From the NCBI RefSeq assembly GCF_958450345.1, contig NC_088782.1, forward strand, positions 101,834,358-101,898,357: a stretch of 64,000 nt of DNA, in the 5' to 3' direction. The notes under the pieces were generated by a model. That model searched no databases and was not told the origin of the DNA. It was given only the letters and a program-made list of their open reading frames with translations. This document shows, in pieces, positions 23,700 to 33,781 of the stretch (within the stretch, counting starts at the first letter, position 1; every line of letters starts with the position of its first letter). Made by a program: the position numbers and the translations under genes. The DNA comes from Calliphora vicina. Taxonomy: Eukaryota > Arthropoda > Insecta > Diptera > Calliphoridae.

Positions 23700-24970
23700 T
23701 TTCAAAACGTCTTCTCCTTTGTACTTTCATTTACGTGTAGTTGCTTCGATGGCGTTATTCATCAGCTTGTTTAGCGCAAGTCGCGTGCTATAACAAAGTG
23801 GTTGGTTTATGTTTCATAACATTACCAATCCGACTTTCAGTTGGAGATTGTGATCTCCAACTGTTATGTGACATCAGTCACATAATCTCCCTAAAGAATG
23901 GAGATAGAGGGTTAAGATCTTCCACAAAAATTATCCCCATAAAATTCCACAATATAAGTCTGACAATAAGAATTCTCTCAGACATTAACTTACAACAATT
24001 TTGTCAGTTAGTATAATGCACCCTCCGATCAAAAAATTAAAACTTTGACCCACTGTAAAAAAAAATTCAGACCAGCTGGACTGAAAGGGCAACATGCTCT
24101 TTCAGAATTATAGGGTCGCTATACTGTTCCAATCAAAAAGTCTCAATTTGTTGGACAGTGAAATTTCTTAAACGTGTATTTTGAAGTCTCTCAGCGGGAG
24201 CTAGGTTTTGATTTTAGACCAATACTTTCTTTTGGTAATTTTCTCAGAATTTTGTGTAGATTCCGATTTGGATATACGCCTGTCACGTTTTTTTTACGAC
24301 CGAACAAAATGACCCACATAATGTATATGGATTAAATAGCTAACCTTAAAATGTCTAAAAGTCGTAAACTTTTTATGTATTTTAGTAAATAATATCCTTT
24401 AAAGATCTATGTAACTAACTGTATTACCATTGATTAATTCGTTTTCGATTTCATTTGTAATAAAGACAAGACATATTCATGATATACTCATACAAACACA
24501 CAAAAGAAAAATCTAGCATCAATTGCACATAAAAAGGCCATAAATTTCAATATTTGTATTATTTGCTTGAAATTCAAACATCAATTCCATAACAGTTTTT
24601 TTGTTGTTTTCAGTTTCTAAAGCAATTTCCGCTGAAGCATGTAAAACTGTCTGTTCGATTCAAATTTTATTTTTGCCTTCTTTTATGCTGTTTCCTTGTT
24701 GTAAAAAAAACCGGCAATTTACAGCCTACAATTTTTCTTTATTTTCTTTTTTTTTTCATTGAAAATAGAGAGAAAGAATAAAAAGACCAAACAATCACGA
24801 ATAAAATTCATGCCGAGAATGTCAGTTGAAAGTTCAAAATTCAAACGCACGTTCATACTAGATTCAGTTGTCGTTTTCAAAAACTGCTAATGATGATGGC
24901 AATCTGAAAAGTTCTTTAGTATTTCCAGACAGAAATAAACAGAATCCTTTAAGTTGTAGAAAATAAAGCA
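23700..24970. other. Intergenic stretch without recognised feature
   Basis: No gene identified. The 91-codon ORF at 23741-24016 matches nothing I know. Confidence 0.45.
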
Positions 24971-24979
24971 CTGAAAATA

Positions 24980-25260
24980 AAGCATTTTTTCCGTAACTAA
25001 TATACGTAAAAGCTTCTCGACACCGGGTTCTAAGCAACGGAATTACCCGAGTTGGAGCTTCATATATTTGCAAAACTGTTGCTTTATCTGAGACAAAAAT
25101 GATCCCATGCTCCAGACCATAGTTTTAACGTATGACCTGAAGAGCTTATACAATACTTTAATACAATTAATCTTGCCTTATATCAAGAAATATTTTGAGC
25201 GATACCACCCCAACATATTGGCCATGACCCACAATATGATCAATGAACAACTCCTTCCTA
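24980..25260 (-). pseudogene. Cyclophilin-like remnant related to 20930-21910
   Basis: The minus strand reads VGHGQYVGVVSLKIFLDI at about 25190-25235, aligning with DHGQFVGVLSFNVRNVK of the intact gene; the DNA at GCGATACCACCCCAACATAT is also similar. About 100 bp further on, a segment giving LEHGIIFVSDKATVLQIYEA could correspond to the VGFGHV...VLSCIEDFG part. Stops lie between. It looks like a decayed paralogue or retrocopy; the alignment is short and made by eye. Confidence 0.35.
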
Positions 25261-25772
25261 TATTATTTTTATATTAATGTTTTCTTTAAATAAAAAACCC
25301 TTAAGAAGTGTCTAATAAAATCCCAAACTATAATTTTTTACCCTCTCACCTTCAAATTATGTATTTCGCAAACATAAATTGTTTTTTGTAATATTGTGTG
25401 CTTTTTGAAGAAGTCTATATTATAAATTTAAAGTCTGTCGATCACTAATTTAAAATGCATCATTTAAACAATGAACAATGAAGATACAATAAATAAATGA
25501 AAAAAAAAATAAAACAATAAATTCCCCGTTTTACACTCTAAATACCACCTAAATACTGTCTATTGAAAAAAGTACTTTTTGAGTCTACGATTTGGAACAG
25601 ATTATGAAAAAGGTACAAAAAAAATGCCATTGATGTAATTTTTTCCCATAGTTTTAGGCCCTAATTTTGTAAATCACTTCACAAAGTGATATTTATATGG
25701 AAAGCAAAAACAAAATTTTAAAAATTTGTTTCTGTTTTATATACAAAAAATATTTACAAAATTAGGGCCTTA

Positions 25773-26452
25773 AGGTAGGATCACACGATTGCCGCAATGC
25801 ACCAATTATTGGTCTATTTTATACGTCAATCGTGTGATTTCACAACTTATTGGCTCATATGTCAAACCACAACAATATTGTGCTTATTTGGCCCAATCAA
25901 ATGCAACCCTGGTGCGGCAATCATGTGAATGCTTGATAGGCAACATGCACCAATAAAAATGTTAAAAATACACCAATATTTATTGTGTTCTAGTGCGGCA
26001 ATCAAAGAAGACAATTAGCGCCAATATTAATTTTTGTAAATGAAATATTGTTTTTGTGAGCCACTCTCTGACCCACATACATCTTTTAACATTTCTTTAT
26101 TAATTTTTTTATATGATAATTAAGGCCGACGCAATTTTCTTTTTTTATTTAACAAATAATTTTTTCAAAAATAGATTGTTTTTACATTTATGTAAACAAA
26201 ACAAAATTTAAAATCTAGCACAACAGCTGTTTCTCCGAGTTGCCGTAAACTAGAACAATCGTGTGACTGAAATGCGACAATTATTGCCACTAAATTGCTT
26301 TGCGCCAATTTACGACAATCAAATTTATATAAAATGAAGCAATCATGTGACTGCAGAGAATTTGATTGGGACAATTTCTTTATTGGGCCCCAATTCAGCA
26401 CAATAAAAATTGTATTAAATTGGTTCATTGCGGCAATCGTGTGATCCTACCT
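25773..26452. mobile_element. 680-bp PIF/Harbinger-like MITE with TTA duplication
   Basis: The ends are perfect inverted repeats of at least 27 bp beginning AGGTAGGATCACACGATTGC, directly flanked by TTA on both sides (25770-25772 and 26453-26455). TTA duplication is the Harbinger signature. Subterminal copies of GCGGCAATC and AATCRTGTGA recur in both halves, as expected for transposase-binding motifs. No ORF. Confidence 0.85.
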
Positions 26453-26540
26453 TTAGATTTATCAAATATATGTTTTTTTTCACGAAACTTATATTGCAAT
26501 TTAGAAATCTATATTTAAAATGGCATATCTGTATGTGTAT

Positions 26541-26653
26541 TAACACGAAGTCTGGTTATGCCTTAACTAATAGTTATACTGTCGGTTAAAATTATTTTTG
26601 TATGAAAACTGTCAGTATTACTATTAGTTAACACATAACCAGACTTCGTGTTA
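26541..26653. mobile_element. 113-bp hairpin MITE
   Basis: Almost perfect inverted arms of about 36 bp. The left arm starts TAACACGAAGTCTGGTTATG and the right arm ends with its inverse, CCAGACTTCGTGTTA. About 40 bp lie between. The outermost TA could be a Tc1/mariner duplication. A transcript would fold as one long hairpin. Confidence 0.8.
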
Positions 26654-26746
26654 CTGGGGGTAAAGCTACAATACAAATTTCGTTGTCTTAGAACAACAGT
26701 TACAAAAGGTACCAAAAACTCAAACTTTTACCCTTTGTATTTGGGG

Positions 26747-27350
26747 GATTTCATGTCAAGTGAACCAACTTTTGAATTCGATGTCTTCCGATTGGGATGA
26801 AATTTGCACCAAGGTTACTATTGGATAGTAATTCAGACTCAATTTTTCAACAAAGTCCAGAACTCTCTGAGTTAGAGCATGTGTTTTTTCTTGTCCATGT
26901 AACTTATTACCTATTGTTCTTAGAAAATTGTGTCCTATTTAGTTTAGATAGCTCTTTCTTCAATCTTTCGAAAAAAAATGATTTTTTTCCGAAATCAAAA
27001 AATATTTTGACTTTTTTTCAAGGGTCCATTTTTATTTTTTGTTTTTGTAACTGAGGACATACAATTTTCGACTTTTTTTTGCAAAATCTAACTTTTTCCA
27101 AAATGTGGACTTTTTTAATTTTTTTTTTACTCAAAGACCGTTTCCTTGAATACCGTTTTGGTCGCTTAGTGGGATATCCATCAAAATGAAAATTTTTGAT
27201 TTTTTTTTTTTGCAAAATCTAACTTTTTTCCAAAATGGGTCCTTTTTTAATTTTTTTGCTCAAATGAAAGCTTAGGTCCATTCCTTTAATGCCGTAGTGG
27301 AACTTTTTTTCCTCATGCCAAAAGATATAAAAAAATCGATGGCACAATAT
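26747..27350 (+). repeat. Dispersed repeat GGGGGATTTCAYGTCAAGTG, copy 1
   Basis: Begins GGGGGATTTCATGTCAAGTG and continues ACCAACTTTTGAATTCGATG. The body has T-rich lines (GACTTTTTTT, TTGCAAAATCTAAC, CCAAAATGGG) repeated internally two or three times. Matching copies start at about 30105 (+) and 58561 (+), and inverted at about 60200. Confidence 0.75.
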
Positions 27351-27541
27351 CGAAAAACTTTTGTCTTTATAAATCGGCTTACCCAAATGTACATATTATT
27401 CACAGGAATATTTCTAGGGGCCTAAATGTTTCCAACTCTACACCCTAATTGTGAGCGACTCACGTTACATAAACTAAGCTAGTTAAGTCAGAAGAAGAAC
27501 GTGATGACATTTTCGTTCAAAATTTAGCTTCAATATCCTGT

Positions 27542-28084
27542 AAAATTTAGTCCTGTTCTACACCATTTCCAATTATATTTCAGAAATTTCTAATTAAAGT
27601 TCAGAAAATCCCACTTGAATTTCAGAAATTTATAATTATATTTCAGAATATTTCAGAAATTTCTAATTACATTTCAGAATTTTCCAATTATATTTCAGAA
27701 TTACCTAATTGAATTTCAGAATATTCCATTTATATTTCAGAATTTTCCATTTATATTTCAGAAATTTCTAATTGTATTTCAGAAATTTCCAATTGTATAT
27801 CAGAAACTTCCATTTAAAAAGTTTCTAATTGTATTTCAGAATTTTCCAATTGTTTCTCAGAAATTTCTATTTGTATTTCAGAAATTGCTATTGGTATTGC
27901 TATTAGAATTTTCTGAAATACAAATGGAAATTTCTAAAATATAATTGGAATATTCTGAAATTCAATTAGGTAATTCTGAAATATAATTGGAAAATTCTGA
28001 AATGTAATTAGAAATTTCTAAAATATAATTAGAAATTTCTGAAATATAATTGGAAATTGTGTAGTACAATTCCAGTATTAAATT
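27542..28084. mobile_element. Foldback-like element built of ATTTCAGAAATTTCYAATT subrepeats
   Basis: The left half (27570-27895) is a tandem array of a roughly 20-bp unit near ATTTCAGAAATTTCCAATT. The right half (27900-28055) carries the same unit inverted. Outside the arrays the ends also match inverted (AAATTTAGTCCTG against AAATTTAATACTGG; CTACACMATTTCCAATTAT). No ORF. The whole region could fold into one long imperfect hairpin. Confidence 0.75.
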
Positions 28085-28139
28085 TCGAGTGTATGTTTTT
28101 CGATATACAGCAAATTAAGAAATTTTCCATAGATATTAA

Positions 28140-28420
28140 TTCTTAGTACTAAAATTGGGCTCTTTTCCATGATCTGGACTGTCTCAGAGATGTGTCACTA
28201 GTGAATATGATTGGGTTTATTAGAAGTACCGGCTGGTTCCCATAGGGACCACAGAAATCACATAATAGACGAAACTAGGGAGGGAAACTATTCTCACTTT
28301 ATGTATAACATTTTTCAGCATAATGGAATAGTACTTCTAAGGGTACCACAATGGGCCGCAAGGCCTCCGAGTGAACTCGCTAACTTGCGAGCAACCCACG
28401 TAACCTAACCTAATTCTTAA
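28140..28420. repeat. LINE 3'-end-like repeat ending in AACCT units
   Basis: The GC content is higher than its surroundings. The segment ends GCAACCCACGTAACCTAACC, an ending I associate with the 3' tails of some fly non-LTR elements. The 65-codon ORF at 28211-28408 is not convincing. Tentative. Confidence 0.35.
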
Positions 28421-28429
28421 TACTTACAT

Positions 28430-29040
28430 CATTTCGGAATGGTAATAAATGTTGAAAAATATACATATCGCTCATTAGTTGAAACAACGTCATAATTCAA
28501 AAAAAGTCGTTTCGAGAAAAACGGCTTTAAATGTTTTATGACATTTTACTATTTCTTAAATAAATTTTCAACAAATCATGCGATTTCAGAAATAAAACCT
28601 GATTTAATTAGTAGATATTAACATCCTTCTAATCTGTATTTAACCCAAATTTTTAGTTGTCAAATATACGAGAAAACATGAATTTTAATTTTGACATTTA
28701 CAACAAAAAAATAATTGACTATTTTTAAATTGACTTCTTTTAAAACTGATAAAACTATATGAAAGACTAAAGAACGGCGCATATTTTGTATTACTACGTT
28801 CAAAACACCGGGATTTTGAGTTATGACGTTGTTGTAACAAATGAACAATATGTATATTAATTATCCCGAAATATTTGTAACTATTATCTTTGAAGGACTT
28901 CTTAGCCCGCCTTTATTATTGTAAGAGAGTATTTGTATATACAAACATACATATTTACGTATCTACACACGATTCATATATACTACAGCTTCTACAACAT
29001 TGATATGATTGTAAATTTCAATTCCATCTTCTGGCTACTG
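28430..29040. other. Intergenic stretch without recognised feature
   Basis: AT-rich; a small minus-strand ORF (28660-28848) looks like chance. Confidence 0.5.
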
Positions 29041-29347
29041 CTTCCAAATGTTTGCTGTTGGTTTCTTTTTTTTCCACTGTATTTATGTGTGTTTGTGCGG
29101 TTTGACATTTGAATTTAGTCTGAAAGAGCGTATGTATGTGTTAAACCGTTATGTTAGTCGCTTATCGAAAATCGTTTATCATCTTTTTTTTTTTGTTTGT
29201 TTTTTGGTTCCACCATCATCATCTCTTTTTCCGTCTTTTCTGGCCTTTGTTGCTATTGCGTGCCTTCGTCACTGCTGCCAGCCATAAAAACCAACCATCA
29301 TTTTTATTATTAAAACGAACTTTTGTTAACAAAACAGAGACAACAAA

Positions 29348-29551
29348 ATGCCTCCCGTTTGTTTAGTTTTTTTAGTGTTTTTTTTTTCATTTTGTATTCT
29401 ATTTTATGGATGTCATGGTACAAGGAATCAATTTGTGTTTGGAAACTTGTCCTTTGTGCCAACAATAAATAAGTACAATACAAACAACAACAATAACAAC
29501 GACAACAACAACTCTACCAATCACAGCAACAACAAAAATGAAATAAAGTAA
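29348..29551 (+). CDS. Possible small secreted protein or first coding exon
   Basis: A 67-codon ORF with a fly-like start context (ACAAAATGCC). The first 24 residues (MPPVCLVFLVFFFSFCILFY then GCHG) look like a signal peptide, followed by a short mixed segment and an Asn-rich tail. The stop codon TAA is part of AAAGTAATT, a plausible splice donor, so this could be the first exon of a longer gene whose reading continues past an intron. The Asn-rich end comes from a CAA/AAC-type repeat and proves nothing by itself. I do not recognise the protein. Confidence 0.25.
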   Translation: MPPVCLVFLVFFFSFCILFYGCHGTRNQFVFGNLSFVPTINKYNTNNNNNNDNNNSTNHSNNKNEIK

Positions 29552-29559
29552 TTTCTGTT

Positions 29560-30100
29560 TCATGCCTGTGCATGCCTTCGTCTGTGTACATTATGTCTGA
29601 ATGCGTGTGTGTAAGTATGTGATGAGAATTTAATTTTTCAAGTGACAAGGTCAAAGTTTAAAACACAGCCTATAACCATATAAATGGGGTTTATAAAAAA
29701 GTTTAGGATTACATTTGATTTGTTTTCAAGTGAATTCTATTTATATACAAACATGTACGAGTATTTTGTTTAATGGTAATTCAATAAGCGGTTAAGACGT
29801 ACATATGTACATATTTCAGTTCGAATGTGTTATTGTGAAATCGGCATATGACGTATGAAGGTTATTTTTGAGTTCAATATTAAGTATACGTTGTGGTGTT
29901 CTAAAATGTAAACACATGAAATATTTCCCGCAAACTATGTGTACGTAAACGCTCACTCTAAAAAATGTAACTTTAACTATAAAGTAAGTAACTTTTCACG
30001 TAATATTACAGAAATTGTGTAAACAGGTTTTTTATTAAATTAATTTAAATAATTTTATCTGCAAATATACACCCAAAACTTTTGAATGTTGGAAACATTA
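29560..30100. other. Intergenic; contains a truncated copy of the CACTCTAA element
   Basis: From about 29955, CACTCTAAAAAATG and the following CGTAATATTACAGAAA-like sequence match the left end of the 229-1498 element. No matching right end was found. Otherwise featureless. Confidence 0.45.
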
Positions 30101-30104
30101 TCTA

Positions 30105-30602
30105 TATATGAGGGATTTCACGTCAAGTGAACCAACGACTTTTAAAATCGATGTCTTCCGATCGGCACCAAGGTTAGACCTATTAGATAGTAATTCAGGC
30201 ACAATTTTTCAACAAGATCGGTCAAGAAATCTTGGAGTTAGAGGTGGTCAAAATTTGACATTTTGGCAAAACATGCGATTTTTCTCATCCATGTAATTTA
30301 TCACCTATTGTTTTTAGCAAAATGTGTCCCAAATAGTTTAGATAGCTATTTCTTCAATCTTTCGAAAAAAAATATTTAAAAAAAAAATAAAATTTTTTTT
30401 AATATTTTTACTTTTTTTCGAAATGGGCCCTCTTTTTAATTTTTTTTCCTCAACAGAAAGCTCAGATATTTTCCTTGAATACCTATTTAGTCGCTTAATG
30501 GGATGCGAGTGGTATATCTATCGAAATAAATGTTTTGTAACTAAAAATATGCAATTTTTGACTTTTTTTTTGCAAAATCTAACTTTTTTTTAAAATGGGC
30601 TC
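30105..30602 (+). repeat. Dispersed repeat GGGGGATTTCACGTCAAGTG family, copy 2
   Basis: Starts GAGGGATTTCACGTCAAGTG and follows copy 1 (26747-27350) line by line, including TTTAGATAGCTATTTCTTCA and TTGCAAAATCTAACTTTTTT. It is cut at about 30603 by the LINE that follows. Confidence 0.75.
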
Positions 30603-31223
30603 TCAAATGAACGCTGTGTCCCTAAGAGGCATAATTTGCATGTCTGATCTTATCAACCACCCGCTTTCCCTAATAAAGGCGTCTATACACCTTAGATCCT
30701 TCACATGTAATCCGGAGAGGGCACTAAGGCATCGTTCACTTAAGTGCCTGGCACGTAGATCACCCAGTGCCGGACTATTACAGAAGAAATGTAGGATGGT
30801 CTTTTCCTGTTCCTCATTCTGACAACTTCTACAGTAGTCGTCATAAGGTAACTCAAGTCTTGCAGCATGGGTACCGAAGGTGCAATGCGCGGCCATCGTC
30901 ATCTTATTTAATGATGTCCGGCATTCCTGGACCATGTTCGATGTAGTATAAACACCTACCAGGGATTTAATTGCGGATTTACTGTCAGTATATATACGGA
31001 TATCTCTACCAGATTCACTGTAATATCTGAGCCAGTTTGCCGCTCTTCTTATGGCCGATATCTCGGCCTGAAGGATGCTGCATCCATTTTGGAGTCTAAG
31101 GGATATTCTTATTCCGAATTCAGGAATGTATATACCACCGCCCACCCTTTCCCCCTTTTTGGACCCATCCGTATAGATTGATAGCCTCGTTCCATCGACG
31201 AAGAGACCATCAGCAGGCTCCAT
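30603..31223 (-). pseudogene. LINE RNase H domain with internal deletion
   Basis: A 206-codon stretch. LSIYTDGSKKGERVGGGIY holds the first catalytic Asp, SILQAEISAIRRAANWL the Glu, and IRIYTDSKSAIKSL the second Asp. After MVQECRTSLNKM the text jumps to MAAHCTFGTHAARLELPYDD, so the part with the last catalytic residues (PGH...AD) is missing. The tail YCRSCQNEEQEKTILHFFC is the C-x2-C...H-x3-C motif. Confidence 0.8.
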
Positions 31224-31487
31224 ACTGGATGGGATTCAGAAACAAAAATTCCTCAGGGAAAAGGGTTTGGGGGTGCAATAGTCAACATGATTAGGAAGAT
31301 TGTGTGATCTTTCTATTATGGAGGCATGTCCATAGGGTCTAAAATTCCATGAATTGCAGGCGTTAAGCCTAAAGATAGTGCTTAGTGCCAGTTTCCTGGC
31401 CATTAGGTCTACTGGGATCCAATTGAGTAGAGTAAAAAGCAACTTCGTCGCCGTAGTTCGCAATGCCCCTGTTACCAGGATTGCCAT

Positions 31488-32201
31488 TCATCTAAGTACC
31501 CTTTCAAAGAGTATGCAATTGGAGGCCCTGTCCATTGCTCCCCACCAGACAGAGACTCCATAAAATAGTATAGGTTCGGTAACCGTGTCATCTAGCCAAT
31601 TCATGTTCCAGGGTCTAATACCCCATCTCGTGCCTATGGCCCTTTTGCAGACATACATAGCGGTCATGGCCTTAGCTGCCCTTGCCTCTATGTTAAGTTT
31701 CCAGGTTAATTTCCTATCAAGTATAACACCCAGGTACTCAGCATTATCCGCCAATTCAGTTCCGCTCAGTCGGGGTAGCGTAAAGTTAGGGATCTTATTC
31801 CGTAATGTGAACATTACAAGTTCAGTTTTGCTGGGATTTACACTCAAACCACTATCGATACTCCATCGATTTAATGTTTCGAATACATTCTCCAGTCTTT
31901 GTGATATTGTGCCCAGATGAATCCCTGAGACCGCCACTAGCAGTCCGCATAGGCAACAGTCTTATAGTTTTGGGAATCCAATTGTGGAGATAAGTGGAGA
32001 TAGGACGTCCCCTTGGGGAGTCCCACTTTTGCCAGATCTAGAGATCTTAGTCGTTCCAACTTTAGAACGAATGATCCTATAATTCAGAAGGTACCTAATG
32101 AACCCAACTGCGGATTGTTCAAGTCCTAGTGAGTCTAGGGCTGATATTATGGTTGCTGCTTTCACATTGTTGAAGGCTACTTCTATGTCCAGAAAGGCCA
32201 C
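31488..32201 (-). pseudogene. LINE reverse transcriptase with broken YADD motif
   Basis: 32201-31962 carries motif A (AFLDIEVAFNNVKAATI) and motif B (SGKSGTPQGDVLSPLIS). 31937-31488 carries the region after motif C (NRWSIDSGLSVNPSKTELVM, ADNAEYLGVILDRKLTW). Between them, at about 31940-31960, the minus strand reads YAD and then LLVA in another frame: the second Asp of YADD is lost with a frameshift. A further frame change near 31480 leads to the part upstream of RNase H (31236-31487). Confidence 0.8.
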
Positions 32202-32404
32202 AAGTGTGTTATTGCGGAATTCGATGGATTTTTCTATATACCCTACTAGTGAGTGAAGTGCCGTCTAAACTGATTTTCCCTTATAGGCATGTTGAGAGGT
32301 AGATAATAATCTCTGGTCAACTGACATTCTGATGCGAATATCAATAATTCTTTCCATTCACTGACTCGTTAGTCATGAGTGCCATTTAATTTTAATCGAT
32401 TGCA

Positions 32405-32724
32405 GTTTCCTATTTGCTTAGCATTTGTAATGTCAATTGATAAAGCTCAATGTCAGTCTCTGCAAGTTTGCGCACTACGTCTAGAAAATCCATGTTTTTC
32501 ACATGAACAGTTTTCAGTTGCATGTTCGCGAACCCAAAGACTTATAGGTCTATGAACCAGATGGAAAAACCAAAAATATTGTATATCCTAAGGCATTGGA
32601 ACAATAAATAATTAATACAAATATTTTTGGTTCTAAACTTTTCTATTTTATTACAATTCACTACAATTAAGGTTAGAAAATTTTATTACTTTACGGGTAG
32701 CGAAGCACACCGGGTTTTAGCTAG
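32405..32724 (+). mobile_element. Helitron 3' end with C-terminal helicase relic
   Basis: About 32410-32620 translates, with frameshifts, to MSIDKAQCQSLQVCALRLEN, the SVACSR segment and YEPDGKTKNIVYPKALEQ then stop. This is the C-terminus of the PIF1-like helicase of Helitrons. The element ends ACGGGTAGCGAAGCACACCG GGTTTTAG CTAG at 32724, the canonical CTAG terminus preceded by a GC-rich hairpin-forming segment. The 5' part is missing. A TAG inside PKDL*VYEP is shared with the copy at 50076-50456. Confidence 0.85.
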
Positions 32725-33175
32725 TCTATATATATAAAAGAGTAACGTTACTGACTGGCTGATTCATCATCGCACAACCCAAACGACTGGAGCTAGAACC
32801 ATAAATTTTAATGGTTCTCCCCGGAACGATCCGATAAGAAAGGATTTTTGGAAATTCGAACGTTTAGGGGGTAAAAACGGGTAAATTCACTGCATGTTAC
32901 TTCACTTAAAAAATTAACTGACAGGTGTTTCGTACTTTTTCGAAATTCGAACCTTTTAGGGGAGAAAACTGGTAAAAACTGTATCTTGGTACTTTTTGTA
33001 TCTTTTAAACCGATAAACATAGAAACAAATTTTAAATCGTATTCCTTACTTACAATAATCTTAATCAATACTATTTGTATATTTGTATGGATAGAACAAG
33101 AAGTAAGTGACGTTATAATTTTGACACACATCTTATATGCAATGATGGAATTAAGAAAATCTTGTTAAATAATTT
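32725..33175 (+). mobile_element. Helitron 5' end abutting the previous 3' end
   Basis: Starts TCTATATATATAAAAGAG and continues CTGACTGGCTGATTCATCAT then CGCACAACCCAAACGACTGG, a typical Helitron 5' terminus (TC start, TATATA, CTGACTG runs). It follows CTAG with no intervening base. Internally GAAATTCGAACGTTTAGGGG is repeated at about 32939 as GAAATTCGAACCTTTTAGGG. No coding part and no 3' end; the right limit is uncertain. Confidence 0.7.
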
Positions 33176-33179
33176 CTTT

Positions 33180-33775
33180 AAACAAAAGCTATTAATATTC
33201 AAAGTATCTATATATTTCATGTTAACTATCAAAAATTCCACCACTTACCAGCTGTTTGATAATTTCTTTGAATAATTTAATATTAAACAAACGACCACGA
33301 TGAATTTGTGTATGTTTTGCATAACAAAGACATTAAGTTTGCAATAACAAATGGTGTTTTTTTTCAGAAAATTCTACTAAACACTGATTGTGTGAAAATC
33401 TTCTCATCGTTCACAAGGTTCATAAAAACAAAATTATAATTTACACTTTCGCTTGTATTTCAGCTCTAAATTGAAGTGTTTTTGTGTGTGCGAGTAAATG
33501 TGCACTTAAAACTATCATTCAAATACAATGTACTTGTAACCGTGCCCATGCCCATACCGATGCCCGTGGAAAACTTTTGTACTTTATATATCGTACCTAC
33601 ATAAATGTACTTATAAACACTTCAACACTTTGATAATGGCAGCTGTTGTTACGAGTTTATATGCTGGAGAAACAATATAAGCGAAGCAATATTGTAAAAC
33701 AGCAACATCATCATCATCACCAGGACTGGTACTATAATACTTGCAACACTGGTTCGTTCGTAGATAGGTTGGTTG
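33180..33775. other. Intergenic stretch without recognised feature
   Basis: Short CAT repeats near 33702-33722 and CCCATGCC repeats near 33545. No gene identified. Confidence 0.5.
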
Positions 33776-33781
33776 TATATA

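Larger units (their letters stand above)
30603..32365 (-). mobile_element. 5'-truncated LINE with RNase H (I/LOA/R1-type)
   Basis: On the minus strand from 32365: reverse transcriptase start (SVDQRLLSTSQHAYKGKSV), motif A, motif B, damaged motif C, C-terminal RT region, RNase H and Cys/His tail. The order RT then RNase H is that of I-superfamily LINEs. It lies within the dispersed repeat that begins at 30105 and next to a Helitron 3' end at 32405. Confidence 0.85.

Noticed and set aside
31585..31920. 111-aa + strand ORF
   Set aside because: Antisense shadow of the LINE reverse transcriptase.
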